Origin: Hymenoscyphus infarciens | Taxonomy: Eukaryota; Ascomycota; Leotiomycetes; Helotiales; Helotiaceae | Assembly (NCBI GenBank): GCA_001414345.1 | Contig: LLCB01000084.1 | Coordinates: 62,001 to 126,000, forward strand | DNA length: 64,000 nt | Reading direction: 5' to 3' | Shown: one piece after another, positions 62,701 to 64,000 of the stretch | How the letters are laid out: each line of letters begins with the position of its first letter | How positions within the stretch are numbered: position 1 is the first letter of the stretch | The notes under the pieces: generated by a model | The model's database searches: none | What the model saw: the letters and a program-made list of their open reading frames with translations, nothing else | What the model was told of the DNA's origin: nothing | Translations under genes and position numbers: made by a program

Positions 62701-64000
62701 ATAAAAGAGAATATCTAAGAGTATTTAGACTTTTAAGATTAATCTTATAGTTATAGTATTAGTAAGATAGGAGAGTATCTAAGATAGCCTTAGAAAATAC
62801 TTCTTTAAAGTCTTAGTACTTATTAGAAATAGCGATTTTAAAGGCTATATCTAGCTCTTAATTAGCTATAATAGTGTTAATTCTATATATACTTATAGTA
62901 AATATCTTACTATTCTTTTAGAATAAGTAATAATATATTCTTATAGTTAGAATAGCTAAAACATTAATAATAGAGTCTAACTTCTTTAAGATAAAGGGTT
63001 TCTAATAGTATACTAGAGTAAGTACCTTCTTTATAATACTCTTAAGTTCTCTCTTTATAACCTAGTATTATACTTATATTAAGAACTTATAGCTTTCTCT
63101 ACTATATATAGATAGTATATAACTAGTTAAGGTTATAGTATTAATTTAAGATAATTTATAAGCTCTAAAAGTCTTTTACCTTATTAGTACTATTTATTTA
63201 TTTCTAGAGCTTAATTATAAGTATTAGCTTTATCTTAGTAAGAAGGTATAGAGTCTTTTAGTTATATAGTATCTTAAGAGAGAGGAATTAGCTATTAAGT
63301 AGAGAAGTAAGGCTTAAGGTTATTAGGCTAGAGTAACTTCTAATAAGTTATATTAATATTAATATAAAAGTATTTAAAGAACTTTTAGCTAAGAATAATA
63401 TTATATAAACCTAAGTCTAAGAAGATAAAGAGTATATTAAAGAGTTTATAACTATCTAAGATATAATTTAAAATAAGATAGTATATAAATCTTAATAGAG
63501 GTAGGAAGTCTTTTAGTTTTTAAACTATAAAACTTTATAAGATTATAACTAAGTTATAAATTTATAAAAGAAAAGGTATTTACTTTAAAGTTATTAAAAG
63601 TAGTAGTTTATATATTAAATCTATTAATAGTTATTATACTAAGTAAAGTAAACGCTTTTCTACTAATTAATAACTATAAATTAATCTTAGAAAGATTAAT
63701 TCTATATTTATCTAAGAAGGTGTCTTCTTTTAAACTTCTTTGTTTTCTAACTTTAAGCTAGTATCTTCTCTTTTAAGCTTTTTAAGATTAACCTTATATA
63801 TTCTTAGCTTTAAGTAATTCTTAATATAGTAACTAGGCTTACTATAGTTAAAGTACTTATCTAAAAGTCTTAAAGTTAAGTAGTTATTTATAGTAAGAGT
63901 ATTAAAGTATTTAAGAGGAATAAAAGAAGCTATAAAGAAAGAAGAGATAATAGATATAGAAGTAGGTATATACTAGTTTAGATTAATACTACTTATAAGA
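59730..64000 (-). mobile_element. Ty3/Gypsy chromovirus, RIP-mutated, cut by the window end
   Basis: On the minus strand, right to left: CCHC knuckle (about 63800-63860), protease region, reverse transcriptase (FNYLDNFYSIYLDNIFIY near 62.27 kb), RNase H, integrase (AIDFKSFLVNKY and FIVIDYLSK near 60.9 kb), then a C-terminal chromodomain (YYQIKQKGYNKDLN near 59.95 kb). The chromodomain identifies a chromovirus, a group whose integrase tail can direct insertion to heterochromatin. The 3' LTR should lie near 59.7 kb but I could not delimit it; the 5' end is beyond the window. It differs from the nested Gypsy element. Confidence 0.75.

Noticed and set aside
1..64000. tRNA or rRNA genes
   Set aside because: I looked for cloverleaf-like and rRNA-conserved stretches by eye and found none I could support; a tRNAscan-SE run would settle this.

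Overview
The window looks like a chromosome segment of a filamentous ascomycete (Pezizomycotina). Genes carry short spliceosomal introns of about 43-115 nt, there is a fungal cutinase, a DMATS-type prenyltransferase and a 2EXR protein, and gene islands of normal composition alternate with AT-rich blocks. Those blocks have almost no CA or TG dinucleotides and their retrotransposon frames are broken almost only by TAA/TAG, the pattern left by repeat-induced point mutation (RIP). A Leotiomycete is my guess only.

Layout. 1-11.1 kb: gene island with a coiled-coil hypothetical protein (1657-2611), an isopenicillin-N-synthase-like 2-oxoglutarate dioxygenase (3578-4896), a decayed secreted-protein gene (about 8653-9746) and a 2EXR protein (9872-11056). 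11125-19008: a complete but RIP-mutated Copia element with 130-bp LTRs and TSD TATTG. 19150-23846: a Baeyer-Villiger-type flavin monooxygenase (minus strand), divergent from an aromatic prenyltransferase (plus strand). 24585-40315: a second copy of the same Copia family on the minus strand (TSD GCTCC/GCTCT), carrying a nested 7.8-kb Ty3/Gypsy element at 25157-32997 (TSD GTTTT). 40390-42314: cytochrome P450. 42.75-43.24 kb: small inverted-repeat element. 43923-46798: large Pro/Gln-rich, Cys-rich hypothetical protein. 50332-51199: secreted cutinase. 52.3-56.6 kb: AT-rich relic with a 9-bp satellite and two solo Gypsy LTRs. 57285-57867: small hypothetical protein. 58.8-64 kb: a Copia-like LTR followed by an oppositely oriented Gypsy chromovirus running off the window.

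The main biological story is a small specialised-metabolism locus (flavin monooxygenase, prenyltransferase, P450) taken apart by transposons. Without the Copia/Gypsy nest the prenyltransferase stop and the P450 ATG would be about 0.8 kb apart. The monooxygenase coding exon is split by a 775-bp hAT-like non-autonomous element flanked by an 8-bp duplication; removing it plus one duplication copy joins the frame exactly. The product of the locus cannot be told from sequence.

A second notable point is that both Copia copies have, between pol and the 3' LTR, a 538-codon reading frame. In copy 1 it is interrupted only by TAA/TAG and ends at a TGA that copy 2 also has. It contains a hexapeptide repeat that differs between copies, and I do not recognise it. 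RIP is weak at the outer edges of every element, including both sides of the nested-insertion junction, which suggests RIP acted after nesting.
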